A DNA stretch of 64,000 nucleotides, from contig VXMD01000004.1 of assembly GCA_009841255.1 (NCBI GenBank), positions 1-64,000 of the forward strand, written 5' to 3'. This document shows positions 1-8,463 of this stretch, piece after piece. Origin of the DNA: Candidatus Poribacteria bacterium (GTDB lineage: Bacteria; Poribacteria; WGA-4E; WGA-3G). The position numbers were made by a program, and so were the translations under genes. The first letter of the stretch is position 1. Each line of letters begins with the position of its first letter. The notes beneath the pieces were generated by a model. That model saw only the letters and a program-made list of their open reading frames with translations, was not told the DNA's origin and made no database searches.

Positions 1-79
1 CGAACCTTCTCTTAACTTTGCGAAATTGTGGTCTAAATAAGCGTATGCACTTCATTTCCTTTCTCATGAATGTGATTTG

Positions 80-109
80 TTGAGGCTGGTCAACGTTTAG
101 TTCTATAAT
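80..109 (+). promoter_or_regulatory. Putative sigma-70-type promoter of dnaK
   Basis: A perfect TATAAT at 104-109 lies 18 bases after TTGAGG (80-85), a 4/6 match to the -35 consensus. The predicted start would leave a leader of about 100 bases before dnaK. I looked for a CIRCE operator (TTAGCACTC-N9-GAGTGCTAA) and saw none, so heat-shock control by HrcA is not supported here. Confidence 0.4.
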
Positions 110-214
110 CTATTTATGAGATAGACTTTAAAAGAAATTCTTTTGATAGGTATATATGGATTGTAGGCACGGTGTGCCTACTTTGAAACTGTTAACATAA
201 AGGAGTGTTTAGAA

Positions 215-2155
215 ATGAGTAAAGTCATTGGAATTGATTTAGGTACAACGAATTCATGTGTGGCTGTTCTGGAGAGCGGCGATGCTAAGGTGATTGAAAA
301 CACTGAAGGAAACCGAACGACACCCTCAATTGTTGGTTTCACCAGCGACGGGGAGCGTCCCGTCGGACAGGTTGCAAAGAGACAAGCTATCACGAATCCA
401 CAAAATACAATCTTTTCGATTAAAAGGTTCATGGGACGGAAATATAACGAGATCAGTAACGATGCTGACCGTGTGTCTTATGAATTAAAAGCAGATAAAG
501 ATGGCGATGTCGCTGTAAATATTGAGGGCAAGGATTACTCTCCGCCCGAAATCTCCGCTATGGTGTTGCGGAAGATGAAAGAGACCGCCGAGACATATCT
601 CGGAGAGGAGGTCACGAAAGCGGTTATTACCGTTCCCGCTTACTTCAACGATTCCCAACGTCAGGCGACAGCCGATGCCGGTAAAATCGCTGGGTTAGAA
701 GTCGAACGGATTATCAATGAACCGACTGCCGCCTCCCTCGCTTACGGATTGCAGAACGAAGGTGATAAAAAGATCGCCGTCTATGACCTCGGGGGTGGCA
801 CGTTTGACATCTCGATTCTGGAAATCGGGGATGGTGTCTTTGAGGTGAAAAGTACCAACGGGGATACACACCTCGGGGGTGATGACTTTGATCAGGTGGT
901 TATCGACTGGATGGCGCAAGAGTTTCTCAGTAGCCAAGGGATCGATCTCCGCAACGATCCGATGTCTCTGCAACGTCTCAAAGAAGCGGCGGAGACAGCG
1001 AAGTGTGAGCTTTCCAGTACGCAACAGACCGATATTAATCTGCCTTTTATTACCAGCGATGCCAGCGGACCGAAGCACCTTAACTTGACACTCACCCGCG
1101 CAAAACTGGAACAAATTACAGATAGCCTCGTCCAACGGTCGCTCGGACCGTGCCGACAGGCGCTGGCGGACGCTGAAATGCAACCCGCCGATATCGATGA
1201 GGTTATCCTCGTCGGTGGACAGACACGCATGCCGAAGGTTCAGGAAGCCGTACAACAACTCTTCGGTAAAGAACCGCACAAGGGGGTCAATCCAGATGAA
1301 GTCGTCGCAATTGGGGCGGCTATCCAAGGTGGCGTGCTCGCCGGGGACGAAGAAGTCAAAGACATTCTTTTATTGGATGTTACACCGCTCTCGCTTGGAA
1401 TTGAGACACTCGGTGGCATGTTCACACGGTTAATTGACCGGAACACCACAATTCCTACGAAGAAATCAAATATCTTCACAACGGCGGAGAACAATCAGAC
1501 CTCCGTTGATGTACATGTCCTCCAAGGTGAACGGGAACAGGCGGTTTACAACAAAACCATCGGACGTTTCCGTTTGAGCGAGTTACCTCCTGCACCGAGA
1601 GGGATCCCACAGATTGAAGTGACGTTTGATATTGACGCAAACGGCATCCTCAACGTGTCTGCTAAGGATACCGCCACCGGTAAAGAGCAGAAGATTACCA
1701 TTACGGCGTCCTCTGGACTTTCCGATGCTGAGATCGATCAGATGGTGAAAGATGCCGAATCGCACGCCGAAGAGGATAAGCAGAAACGTGAGGAAGTTGA
1801 GACTCGCAACCGTGCGGATTCCATGGTCTACGAGACGGAGAAGAACCTGAGCGAGTTCGGTGACAAGGTGGACGACGCTTCTAAGGAGAAAGTGAACGCC
1901 GCTGTTGCCCGTGTTAAGCAGGCATTAGAGGCGGACAACCATGCCGAGATCCAAGCTGCGACAGAGGAATTAACACAGGTTTGGCATGAGGTCTCTGCGC
2001 AGATGTATCAACAGACAGCCGATGTGGATCCCGGAGCTGCTGCAGGAGATCCGTCCGCTACTGAAGCGACGACCAACCCCAACCCCGCGGATAGCGAGGT
2101 CGTTGACGCTGAATATGAAGTCGTCGACGAAGATGAGAAAAAAGATCAGAAGTAG
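215..2155 (+). CDS. dnaK: Chaperone protein DnaK (Hsp70)
   Basis: Cytosolic ATP-dependent Hsp70 chaperone that folds and protects proteins with DnaJ and GrpE. At 646 residues it has the usual full length. The ATPase domain shows the N-terminal phosphate loop [13 protein letters not shown] (residues 6-18), [10 protein letters not shown] near 143-152, and the second phosphate loop [10 protein letters not shown] near 189-198. The linker-like [10 protein letters not shown] follows near residue 390, then the substrate-binding domain with a helical lid and an acidic tail resembling the usual EEVD-type end. The start has a good ribosome site (aaaggag, 11 bases upstream). No grpE or dnaJ is adjacent; a separate J-domain protein lies at 54046-54867. 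The gene looks intact and typical. Confidence 0.98.
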   Translation: MSKVIGIDLGTTNSCVAVLESGDAKVIENTEGNRTTPSIVGFTSDGERPVGQVAKRQAITNPQNTIFSIKRFMGRKYNEISNDADRVSYELKADKDGDVAVNIEGKDYSPPEISAMVLRKMKETAETYLGEEVTKAVITVPAYFNDSQRQATADAGKIAGLEVERIINEPTAASLAYGLQNEGDKKIAVYDLGGGTFDISILEIGDGVFEVKSTNGDTHLGGDDFDQVVIDWMAQEFLSSQGIDLRNDPMSLQRLKEAAETAKCELSSTQQTDINLPFITSDASGPKHLNLTLTRAKLEQITDSLVQRSLGPCRQALADAEMQPADIDEVILVGGQTRMPKVQEAVQQLFGKEPHKGVNPDEVVAIGAAIQGGVLAGDEEVKDILLLDVTPLSLGIETLGGMFTRLIDRNTTIPTKKSNIFTTAENNQTSVDVHVLQGEREQAVYNKTIGRFRLSELPPAPRGIPQIEVTFDIDANGILNVSAKDTATGKEQKITITASSGLSDAEIDQMVKDAESHAEEDKQKREEVETRNRADSMVYETEKNLSEFGDKVDDASKEKVNAAVARVKQALEADNHAEIQAATEELTQVWHEVSAQMYQQTADVDPGAAAGDPSATEATTNPNPADSEVVDAEYEVVDEDEKKDQK

Positions 2156-2167
2156 ATAAATATACGA

Positions 2168-2216
2168 ACAACCTGAGTGTCCTTTTTTATAAATTGGCTT
2201 GGGACATTCAGGTTGT
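2168..2216 (+). terminator. Rho-independent-type hairpin after dnaK
   Basis: A 15-base stem (2168-2182 with 2202-2216, one mismatch) starts 12 bases after the dnaK stop. The loop is T-rich. The tail after the stem is only weakly T-rich, so this may act as a terminator or as a 3'-end-protecting hairpin. Confidence 0.6.
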
Positions 2217-2263
2217 CTTGATTGTATCATAGTTAACCCAAGTTAATACTAACAAATTTTGGG

Positions 2264-2290
2264 ATTTTTGCTTGGGTATTTCTGCGGATT
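2264..2290 (+). repeat. Shared core of a dispersed repeat (TTTTTGCTTGGG...)
   Basis: The stretch TTTTTGCTTGGGTATTTCTG recurs nearly unchanged on the opposite strand in both 118-bp repeats near 15.48 and 15.64 kb, and again at 28.38 kb inside a MITE. It lies in the gap between dnaK and the paired-palindrome leader. Confidence 0.6.
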
Positions 2291-2316
2291 TCAATATGGT
2301 TCTTTAGGCACTTCCC

Positions 2317-2346
2317 CACCCCGTAGGGGTGCTATGTCTATAGAAA
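2317..2346 (+). repeat. Palindrome-ATG repeat, copy A
   Basis: A 6-bp palindromic stem CACCCC-GTA-GGGGTG is followed by GCTATGTCTATAGAAA. The right arm AGGGGTG sits 2 bases before an ATG, so it can act as a ribosome-binding site. Copy B starts exactly 50 bases downstream. Related copies lie at 26680, 26740, 63093, 63143 and 63525. Confidence 0.85.
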
Positions 2347-2393
2347 ATGGCTCACACGAGCAATCGCACCCCGTGGGGGTGCTATGTCTATAA
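2334..2393 (+). CDS. Possible 19-codon leader ORF spanning repeat copies A and B
   Basis: Starting at the ATG inside copy A, an ORF of 19 codons runs through copy B and stops inside it. The peptide begins MSIEN and ends HPVGVLCL. An ORF with the same length, same first five residues and same last eight residues is found at 63110-63169. The match partly follows from the repeats themselves, but the 50-base spacing that keeps frame is preserved at both loci. Translation is not proven; this is offered as a candidate leader peptide. Confidence 0.35.
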   Translation: MSIENGSHEQSHPVGVLCL

Positions 2394-2396
2394 AAG
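2367..2396 (+). repeat. Palindrome-ATG repeat, copy B
   Basis: Second copy of the pair, with CACCCC-GTG-GGGGTG followed by GCTATGTCTATAAA. Its ATG at 2384 opens an 18-codon ORF that stops at 2440, overlapping the start codon (2430) of the next gene by 11 bases, an arrangement that would allow translational coupling. Confidence 0.85.
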
Positions 2397-2429
2397 ATCG
2401 AAACTTGCGAAGTATAAAGGGGAATAACA

Positions 2430-2720
2430 ATGGCTACTAAACATAACAAAACAGCCCAACAAATTGCCGAAAATAAAGGTGCTTCCTATAATAAGGGACC
2501 GGGTCCAGATATCAAGACCTCCCGTCAAACTATTGAAGTGGAAACGTCTAACACTATTGGAGATGCTGGTCGTCAACTTCAGGGACACAAAGGACCCGTC
2601 TATGTTGCAGTTGCAGATGACAAGGACATTCCTAAGGCTGTGGATCGTTACAAGGGCACAACCATTGGGGTTATGGATTCTTCAGGCACGGTTGTAAAAT
2701 CTTCATCCCGCAAAAGATAA
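2430..2720 (+). CDS. Small hydrophilic protein of unknown function (96 aa)
   Basis: I do not recognise this protein. It is 96 residues long, rich in Lys, Asp, Thr and Gly, without a signal peptide or membrane segment, and ends in a basic tail (SSSRKR). The middle (near residues 55-85) reads like a compact alpha/beta domain, with VYVAVADD and TTIGVMD as likely strands. The start is supported by a strong ribosome site (AAAGGGGA, 6 bases before the ATG). It lies behind the paired-palindrome leader, in the same layout as the 86-aa gene at 63207, although the two proteins are not similar in sequence. Coding is likely because of the strong ribosome site and balanced composition. Confidence 0.7.
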   Translation: MATKHNKTAQQIAENKGASYNKGPGPDIKTSRQTIEVETSNTIGDAGRQLQGHKGPVYVAVADDKDIPKAVDRYKGTTIGVMDSSGTVVKSSSRKR

Positions 2721-2763
2721 TCTGACTTTGAAAATAAGGGTTGTTTACCGTGGTAGATTGATA

Positions 2764-2889
2764 ATGAATGAAAAAGAAACGCGTATCAGAAATATAGATC
2801 CACTGCTAAAAGAGTCCGGTTGGAGCGACTCGAACAACCCGGACGTGCCATCTTTTAAGCGTGAGCATTATATCAGGATCTCGGTTTAG
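2764..2889 (+). pseudogene. N-terminal remnant of a type I restriction-type R subunit
   Basis: A 41-codon ORF reads MNEKETRIRNIDPLLKESGW at its start, which matches the characteristic N-terminus of HsdR/EcoEI-like helicase-nuclease subunits (family knowledge: M-N-E-x-x-T-R-x-x-x-I-D-P-x-L-x-x-x-G-W). The intact protein would be many hundreds of residues, so this is a fragment. Just after its stop, 2895-2907 carries the 13-base string GGTCTAAATTTCC, identical to the right end of the IS3-family element at 9648-9660. Loss of the gene through insertion and deletion of such an element is a reasonable inference. Confidence 0.45.
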
Positions 2890-2894
2890 ACAGG

Positions 2895-2907
2895 GGTCTA
2901 AATTTCC
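2895..2907. repeat. Relic of an IS3-family terminal repeat
   Basis: GGTCTAAATTTCC is identical to part of the right terminal repeat of the complete IS at 8431-9665. The following bases (atagcacc) diverge from the intact end (ggtggca). No transposase remnant remains beside it. Confidence 0.4.
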
Positions 2908-2922
2908 ATAGCACCTATCACG

Positions 2923-4389
2923 TTATGCAGGGTAGGTGCTTTCTTCTTGCAACACCTTATAGATTTCGACCATAGCAAGCGTATCGAGTTTGCAGTAGGC
3001 TCTCAAACGTCGATGCCATTCTTGCTTTTCAGTTTCACTATTTGCACTGAGCATCAAATTCCAAACCGCTGGCGCGTCCCCGCCCTCTTGAATGTCTAAA
3101 GTCTTATAGGAAAGCGAAGGCACTAATACAGGAAGGACCGACTTGAGGGATTTAGACCCACAGAAATCGGGGTGTTCGTAGTGTTTTCTAATGACCGTCA
3201 GTTGATCCCAAAGTCGTTCAATGATTGATTGAAGTGCCGAAGCATATTCGGGAAAAGATGCAGCCAGATTTATGAGTATCCGACGTTCAAAAGATAGATT
3301 GTAAACGACTATGGAACCGCGGTCAGAAATGTGCGAGAGCAGAGATTTCAAGAGTAACGGGCGTGGATCGGTCGTATCGGTATGCAGGTATTCATGATGG
3401 GTAACCGCACCGTCGGCGTGAAGGACATGACAACTGTACTGGAACGGGAATTCTTCGTGTACCTTGAAGCCATCGAACCTTGGGATCGCGGGTCTATCGG
3501 CTTCAAAATCGAGAAAATGGATCGGATATTGCAAAGTTGCTAACACTTGTCGGATTGCTACTCCGTCGATGGCGGGTTTATTTTCGAGAACGCTATCCAC
3601 ATAGATGCGCTGCGCTGGTGTCAGCGAGAAATCTGCGGGGAGATCGGAGAGGCGAAAAATACCATTTTCTGCCAAAGCAGTCGCTTCTGGATCCGTGATT
3701 TTCGGAATAGTGAAAACCGAATTTTTAGGCACAAACGCCCAACACGGGGCCTTGAAGGCGCATCTATCGGGTCGGTTACATAGACTTTTCCCAATCAGGA
3801 CGCTTGGTTCGGTATCCCTCTTGCGGATCGTGTTGAACGTTGATAGATAGTCGGGGACTCTTTGTTCTAATAAATTAACCGCACCCGTCACATCTTCACC
3901 AACAAACAGATTCGACAAATCTGGATAAACGCACGCGTCGTTGAGGAGTATCAAGTGCGTAGCAGAGATCGGTATATGACATGTATCCAATATGTACTTT
4001 TGTAAAGCCAAGTTCAGGAGATATTCCTTTTTGAATTTCTTCGATGCTCTAATGTCAATGATTCGCCATCCGTTTCCGTATTTTTGGAGGATATCGCATC
4101 GGACGAAAGTGCCATTTGAACGGAAGGCAGCATTGAAGAGACAGGATTCACCACGACGCATTGCGATTTGGGTGTGTCGGACAGCAACATCAGGGGCTTC
4201 AGTCTCAATAGGCACACCCGCTGGGAAGTACGAGTAGGCGAGCGTTTTTACCGCTGCGTGTTCATCGAGAAGTCGCTGTTGGTATAGGGAGGGAGACAGT
4301 GCTTTTTCGGGGTGTTTTTCTTTGTACCAGAGCCGTTTGAGACAGTGAATACCGTCCAAATACTGTGCTGTTGTGAGATCGCTTGGCAT
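2923..4389 (-). CDS. DUF2779-family protein, predicted nuclease
   Basis: A 488-residue protein recognised as DUF2779-like. The N-terminal half resembles the Cas4/RecB-type PD-(D/E)XK region often found in this family (CLKRLWYKEK near residues 16-25, then Asp-rich strands and a Cys cluster near 205-225). The C-terminal half carries three motifs of a DEDDy-type 3'-5' exonuclease: IHFLDFEAD near 291 (DxE), VVYNLSFERR near 362 (NxxFE), and YCKLDTLAMV near 470 (YxxxD). The exonuclease assignment is my inference from these motifs. It stands alone between the restriction remnant and mdh. A small GC hairpin lies upstream at about 4417-4436. Confidence 0.75.
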   Translation of the reverse strand: MPSDLTTAQYLDGIHCLKRLWYKEKHPEKALSPSLYQQRLLDEHAAVKTLAYSYFPAGVPIETEAPDVAVRHTQIAMRRGESCLFNAAFRSNGTFVRCDILQKYGNGWRIIDIRASKKFKKEYLLNLALQKYILDTCHIPISATHLILLNDACVYPDLSNLFVGEDVTGAVNLLEQRVPDYLSTFNTIRKRDTEPSVLIGKSLCNRPDRCAFKAPCWAFVPKNSVFTIPKITDPEATALAENGIFRLSDLPADFSLTPAQRIYVDSVLENKPAIDGVAIRQVLATLQYPIHFLDFEADRPAIPRFDGFKVHEEFPFQYSCHVLHADGAVTHHEYLHTDTTDPRPLLLKSLLSHISDRGSIVVYNLSFERRILINLAASFPEYASALQSIIERLWDQLTVIRKHYEHPDFCGSKSLKSVLPVLVPSLSYKTLDIQEGGDAPAVWNLMLSANSETEKQEWHRRLRAYCKLDTLAMVEIYKVLQEESTYPA

Positions 4390-4510
4390 TGATACCCCTT
4401 GGAATGATGAAGGTTAGACGGGCACGAAGCCCGCCTCTTGATTGTGTTCAGGGGTTCTAAGACGCAGAACGAAGTTCTCGGTCGGGATATTCGGGCTATC
4501 GGAAGGTTAC

Positions 4511-5437
4511 TTAGTACCCCAATAACTCGATACCTTCCCGATAGGTCGCCGCGGAATGCTGTAAGGACCCGAGTTCGTCATCCGTTAATTCGATTTCGAG
4601 AATCTCTTCTACGCCGTTTCCACCGAGTTTAATCGGAACGCCAATATACAGATCGTCGATACCGTATTGTCCGGTGAGATGTGCGGAGCAGGGCAGCAGC
4701 CGTTTCTTATCGAGGATGATCGCCTCTGCCATCTGTGCTAATGAGGCACCGGCGGCATAGTAGCCACTCGTTTTGAGGAGGTTAACGATTTCGGCACCGC
4801 CGTCGCGGGTCCGTTGCGCCATTGATTCGATGCGATCTTCCGGGATAAGCTGCGGGATCGGGATACCGTTGACGGTGGTATAGCGCGGGAGTGGGACCAT
4901 TGTATCTCCGTGTCCACCGAGGACGAGCGCATGGATGTCTTCCATGGAGACACCGAGTTCGAGCGAGATGAAATAGCGGAACCGCGCCGAATCCAACACG
5001 CCTGCCTGTCCGACGACGCGATGTGAAGGGAAGCCTGAGACTTTCCATGCATGGTAGGTCATGATGTCGAGCGGGTTGGTGAGCATCATGATAATGCAAT
5101 CTGGCGACTGTTTCACGACGTTTTCTGTGACGCTGCCGACGATATTAGCGTTCGTTTGCAACAGATCTTCACGCGTCATCCCCGGTTTCCGTGGGGAACC
5201 CGATGTGATGATGACTAAATCGGAGCCTGCGGTTGCTGTATAGTCCAGATCTCCGTCGATTGCGGCATCGAACATCTCTACGGGACCCATTTGTGCCATG
5301 TCCAATGCCTTACCTTGTGGGATCCCGTCTACGATATCTATCATAACGACATCCCCGAGTTGTTTTTGTGCGATCAGGAACGCCGCTGTTGCGCCAACAT
5401 TCCCCGCACCGATAACACTGATTTTTTTTCTTGCCAC
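4511..5437 (-). CDS. mdh: Malate dehydrogenase (LDH-like, NAD-dependent)
   Basis: Oxidises malate to oxaloacetate with NAD in the citric acid cycle, in the cytosol. The nucleotide-binding glycine motif GAGNVGAT is at residues 10-17, with Asp ending the second strand (VMIDIVDG) as expected for NAD. Substrate-binding Arg residues sit in SPRKPGMTR and LDSARFR, and the catalytic His is in GGHGDTMVP. I chose the GTG at 5437 instead of the ATG at 5449. A GGAGG overlapping the ATG lies 5 bases before the GTG, and the resulting N-terminus (MARKKISVIGAG) is the family norm. Length 308 is typical. No other citric-acid-cycle gene is adjacent. Confidence 0.93.
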   Translation of the reverse strand: MARKKISVIGAGNVGATAAFLIAQKQLGDVVMIDIVDGIPQGKALDMAQMGPVEMFDAAIDGDLDYTATAGSDLVIITSGSPRKPGMTREDLLQTNANIVGSVTENVVKQSPDCIIMMLTNPLDIMTYHAWKVSGFPSHRVVGQAGVLDSARFRYFISLELGVSMEDIHALVLGGHGDTMVPLPRYTTVNGIPIPQLIPEDRIESMAQRTRDGGAEIVNLLKTSGYYAAGASLAQMAEAIILDKKRLLPCSAHLTGQYGIDDLYIGVPIKLGGNGVEEILEIELTDDELGSLQHSAATYREGIELLGY

Positions 5438-5593
5438 TTCTGCCTCCATTTTGATCTATTATTCTGAGAATATTTAGCAGGACTCACGCCGATAGAGATG
5501 GAGATGCGTAAGCCACCTATACTAATTATACTCGGAAATCTGAAAATAATCAAGCCTCCAATAGTTTTCAGTGCTCAGTTACCGCTCGTCAGT

Positions 5594-5680
5594 GGAACGA
5601 TCCTAAACATTCGGTTCTCTTAGCGGATATTTTCCACCTCTATTCCATCCTTCTTCCAACCTTCCCTTCTGATTGCTTTT
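5594..5680. repeat. About 87-bp dispersed repeat, copy 1
   Basis: The run from ggaacgatcc to gattgctttt is about 90% identical to 11521-11609. A diverged relative appears to be embedded in the DUF4340 coding sequence near 19955-20035. It is polypyrimidine-rich on the plus strand with repeated TTCC units, and shows no coding potential itself. Nothing else was seen in 5450-5711. Confidence 0.8.
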
Positions 5681-5711
5681 CGCAATGAGTAGATACGGGC
5701 TTGGTTAATTT

Positions 5712-6335
5712 CTAATTCACAAAAAATCTGATAATACTCAACAGAAACGATTTTTTGAGATACAACGACAATATGGTATTCACTATTGATATGAAGGCGA
5801 TAAGGTTAGAAAGGAAATCTTTGATTTTTCTTGGAGTAAGACTGATAATTGGGATCATATCAAATATAGTAGACACACCTTTTTTTAGAAGATATATGGG
5901 GTTGATAATTTGAGATCGGATTTTTTCCATTATATCTTTAAAAGTGCCGATATTCAGAATCAGCATATTCTCAACTTTTTGGCATATTATGGTAAAATCA
6001 TGGCATTCAAGCATAACTATATCGCTAATTGTATTTACAATGTCTGTTGAAATTCTTAACACTGGATCGTATGTTGTCATACGAGTAATACTTTCTGATT
6101 TGATTTTCACAGCATTTTCAAGAAGATAAATGCTTAATTCAGGGTTAACACCTTTGCCTTCCTCAACATTGTTATGGAATTCTACTAATGCCTCCCTATA
6201 TTTACTCAACATCTCTATTTTCGCTCTGTACGTGTATAATTCATATAAACAATAACAGAAACCTAATGTAGCAAAACCGAACAATACCCATACGTGCAAT
6301 GGCAATACATTCAAAAATGGCATAAACATTCTCAC
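5712..6335 (-). CDS. Membrane-anchored protein of unknown function
   Basis: I do not recognise a family. The 207-residue protein has one clear membrane segment near residues 12-34 (LHVWVLFGFATLGFCYCLYE), then a largely helical, charged middle. Two moderately hydrophobic stretches follow near 155-205 and could be amphipathic or membrane-associated. Base composition is visibly more AT-rich than the flanking mdh or IS genes, as in the three genes that follow, which suggests acquisition by transfer. It is on the same strand as the cassette at 6501-8284 but separated by 165 bases, so it may or may not belong to that unit. Confidence 0.6.
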   Translation of the reverse strand: MRMFMPFLNVLPLHVWVLFGFATLGFCYCLYELYTYRAKIEMLSKYREALVEFHNNVEEGKGVNPELSIYLLENAVKIKSESITRMTTYDPVLRISTDIVNTISDIVMLECHDFTIICQKVENMLILNIGTFKDIMEKIRSQIINPIYLLKKGVSTIFDMIPIISLTPRKIKDFLSNLIAFISIVNTILSLYLKKSFLLSIIRFFVN

Positions 6336-6500
6336 AATAAAATTGTTTCGCTATTAGTAGTTTCGGATATAAGGACTTGACAAAATTCTGAAAAAAAATC
6401 GCAATTAATAGTTTCAGAAATTGTAAAGAAAAAGGAATCTGGCGTGGGGCGTTGGAATTGTCACGATTGCAAGGCAAGTTTCAAGGTTACTTGTGGGACT

Positions 6501-6977
6501 TCAGTTCTTTTTATGTGCAATATCAGTAGGAGGAACTAAAGGCCCCATTGCCCAGCCTCTCATGTTTGCAATATCAGCAAGATCTTCACGAAATCTCGCG
6601 CGCTTATTTTTAGTATTTGGGTGAGGTTTTAGTAAAATCAAAGAGTGTGCGATATTTCCATATTCTGGCTTATATTTTACATATACATCATGACCGTCTA
6701 CATTTACTTTATTACGTATATCTCCAGCGATAAGCAATATAATTCCATCTGTGTCACATGTCCGGGTCTCTGTAGGATCAAAATTCCGATTGCAAGCTCT
6801 ATCAGTAGACGGTTGGCGGGCTTTATCCAAAAAAGCATAAGGAGTTACTTTTAGCACGCCTGACATATCATAGTAATATTTACGCTCATTAGGATGTGCG
6901 TTTTCATTATGTATTGGAACTCTACGATAAAGTTTCTCATTATCTTCAATTTCACCATGTTTAATATTATTTGTCAT
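6501..6977 (-). CDS. Cassette protein 3, unknown function (YRRV...SxDRA type)
   Basis: A 158-residue hydrophilic protein with no membrane segment. Visible landmarks are LYRRVPIHNENAHP near 16-29, VTPYAFLDK near 44-52, PSTDRAC near 55-61, then an alpha/beta stretch (ILLIAGDIRN) and NIAHSLILLKP near 117-127. In general outline this matches small proteins found in many bacteria beside W-x-G-x-G proteins such as its upstream neighbour; that comparison is from memory. The start codon overlaps the end of the preceding gene by 11 bases, so the two are probably translationally coupled. Function unknown. Confidence 0.65.
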   Translation of the reverse strand: MTNNIKHGEIEDNEKLYRRVPIHNENAHPNERKYYYDMSGVLKVTPYAFLDKARQPSTDRACNRNFDPTETRTCDTDGIILLIAGDIRNKVNVDGHDVYVKYKPEYGNIAHSLILLKPHPNTKNKRARFREDLADIANMRGWAMGPLVPPTDIAHKKN

Positions 6978-7620
6978 TAATTAACCATTTCCATATCAAT
7001 ATGCAGTTTTCATCATCAAGATTGCCTTCTTCAGACTGCATATCATCGACTGAAGTTAGTTTTTTTCTATATGTTGAACTATTACTTCCTATATGAATGT
7101 ATAATGATTTGTGTCCGTTATACCATCCCATACAAATACAGCCGTCTTCGTCACTGTATATAAATGGTTCAACCCACACACAATTTGCCTCATCTAATAT
7201 ATTTAAAAATGACGATATGAATGATTCGGCTTTTAATTTTGTAGACTGCTTTGGTTTTTCTAATCCGTACCCCTCCCAATCGTATTCAGATTCTACAAGT
7301 AATCTCAAATCTTTATATATTTTCTCTAAACGATTATCTATAATTTTGGGTCTGTAAAAGTTTAAGTTTTTGGGCTTAATAAGCACACCATAAACATTTA
7401 CTGGATAATCAGTTTCAGGCAAAATATTTTTAAATACAATGATTCTATCTTCAGGAGAATCATTGCGAAAAAAGGTGTCAATATTAGCAGTGTTACTATC
7501 ATCTAGCCATTCGGATTGTTTTTTGTGTATGTTCACATTAGCAGGTGTAGGGAACTGCCCCTGCACAGTTAATGTATCATGTGATGTTTGCGGATGCGGT
7601 GTTGAGTGAATGCCTATCAT
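6967..7620 (-). CDS. Cassette protein 2, unknown function (W-x-G-x-G type)
   Basis: A 217-residue soluble protein. The C-terminal half shows a recognisable pattern: DWEGYGLEKPKQSTKLKAES near 119-138, a helix (FISSFLNILDEA), then PFIYSDEDGCICMGWYNG near 156-173 and alternating strands (SLYIHIGSN). This W-x-G-x-G...P...A helix followed by DGxIxxxW recurs in small bacterial proteins of unknown function often paired with the type encoded just downstream (memory-based). The N-terminus (about 90 residues) is poorly conserved in appearance. The stop of the upstream gene is 1 base before this start; the downstream gene overlaps by 11 bases. AT-rich composition. Confidence 0.65.
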   Translation of the reverse strand: MIGIHSTPHPQTSHDTLTVQGQFPTPANVNIHKKQSEWLDDSNTANIDTFFRNDSPEDRIIVFKNILPETDYPVNVYGVLIKPKNLNFYRPKIIDNRLEKIYKDLRLLVESEYDWEGYGLEKPKQSTKLKAESFISSFLNILDEANCVWVEPFIYSDEDGCICMGWYNGHKSLYIHIGSNSSTYRKKLTSVDDMQSEEGNLDDENCILIWKWLINDK

Positions 7621-7621
7621 T

Positions 7622-8284
7622 TTAATCCTCCAATTCTAATCCATAAGTTTCTGAGATAATCTTTCTAGATTTTTGTTCTAATATATGCATAGAATTTTCA
7701 GATATGCACTTCTCAAACTGGATAAAATCTTCAATATCAAAATGAAAGTTAAATTTGAGATGAAATATATCAGTAGTAGGATCAATCTCAATATTAACAT
7801 TAATTTTTAGATTATCCAGATTAAATCCGAAATTATATCGTTCAAAAGTAAGTAATTCATAAAAACGATTGCGACTATTTATTTGATTTAATCCTATGGT
7901 ATCTATAACATTATCAATATTGCCATCCTGAGTAAATGTAAAGTTTGCACCATATCCTGTAACAATAGTATTTATTGCACCTTTGAATATTTTTAAAGCA
8001 GATGATTCCAAAACAGAAAAATCTTCACACTCATCCAAATGGAAAGTCAATATTCCATCAGTAAATATGAGTTTAAATCCTCTGTTTTTAAAGGATATAG
8101 TAAGTGGAGAAAGTCTAATTGAATGAGTATCACTCATCTCAACAGAGATTTCGACCTTTTCACCCTCTTTATTTGAATCTCTATTTGAATCCAAGAAATT
8201 ATTGCTAAGCCATTTAGGACTAAAAATGTTGGCATTCCATCCACCTAATATAACGAGTGAACTGGAATTATAGTCTAATTTCAT
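7622..8284 (-). CDS. Cassette protein 1, unknown function
   Basis: First gene of a tight three-gene unit, 220 residues, predicted soluble and beta-rich. Near residues 10-30 it has SLVILGGWNANIFSPKWL, and the C-terminal 50 residues read LKFNFHFDIEDFIQFEKCI followed by a helix. The overall outline is distantly like the sporadic TIGR04255 family, but I would not assign it. No catalytic motif is evident. The cassette is bounded upstream by about 145 bases without genes and then the IS3 element, and is AT-rich, consistent with a mobile accessory island. A toxin-immunity or defence role is possible but unsupported beyond context. Confidence 0.65.
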   Translation of the reverse strand: MKLDYNSSSLVILGGWNANIFSPKWLSNNFLDSNRDSNKEGEKVEISVEMSDTHSIRLSPLTISFKNRGFKLIFTDGILTFHLDECEDFSVLESSALKIFKGAINTIVTGYGANFTFTQDGNIDNVIDTIGLNQINSRNRFYELLTFERYNFGFNLDNLKINVNIEIDPTTDIFHLKFNFHFDIEDFIQFEKCISENSMHILEQKSRKIISETYGLELED

Positions 8285-8463
8285 AAGGGCATTCCTTATT
8301 ATTCATTGATTATCAACACCATTTAATTTTATTTTAAAGTCTATCATAAAAATTATAGTTTGTCAAATTATAGGCACATAAGCACAGAAAAATCATGAAA
8401 TCAATACCTACAACGCTATTGAGATGAAGTGCCACCCTTTATTTAGACCAAAATTTAGCAAAG

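Noticed and set aside
1-214. CIRCE or sigma-32 type heat-shock control of dnaK
   Set aside because: No TTAGCACTC/GAGTGCTAA pair or convincing sigma-32 consensus was found in the upstream region.
695-1327. 210-codon ORF antisense to dnaK
   Set aside because: Long antisense ORFs are common in dnaK because of its codon pattern. There is no ribosome site and the sense gene is unambiguous.
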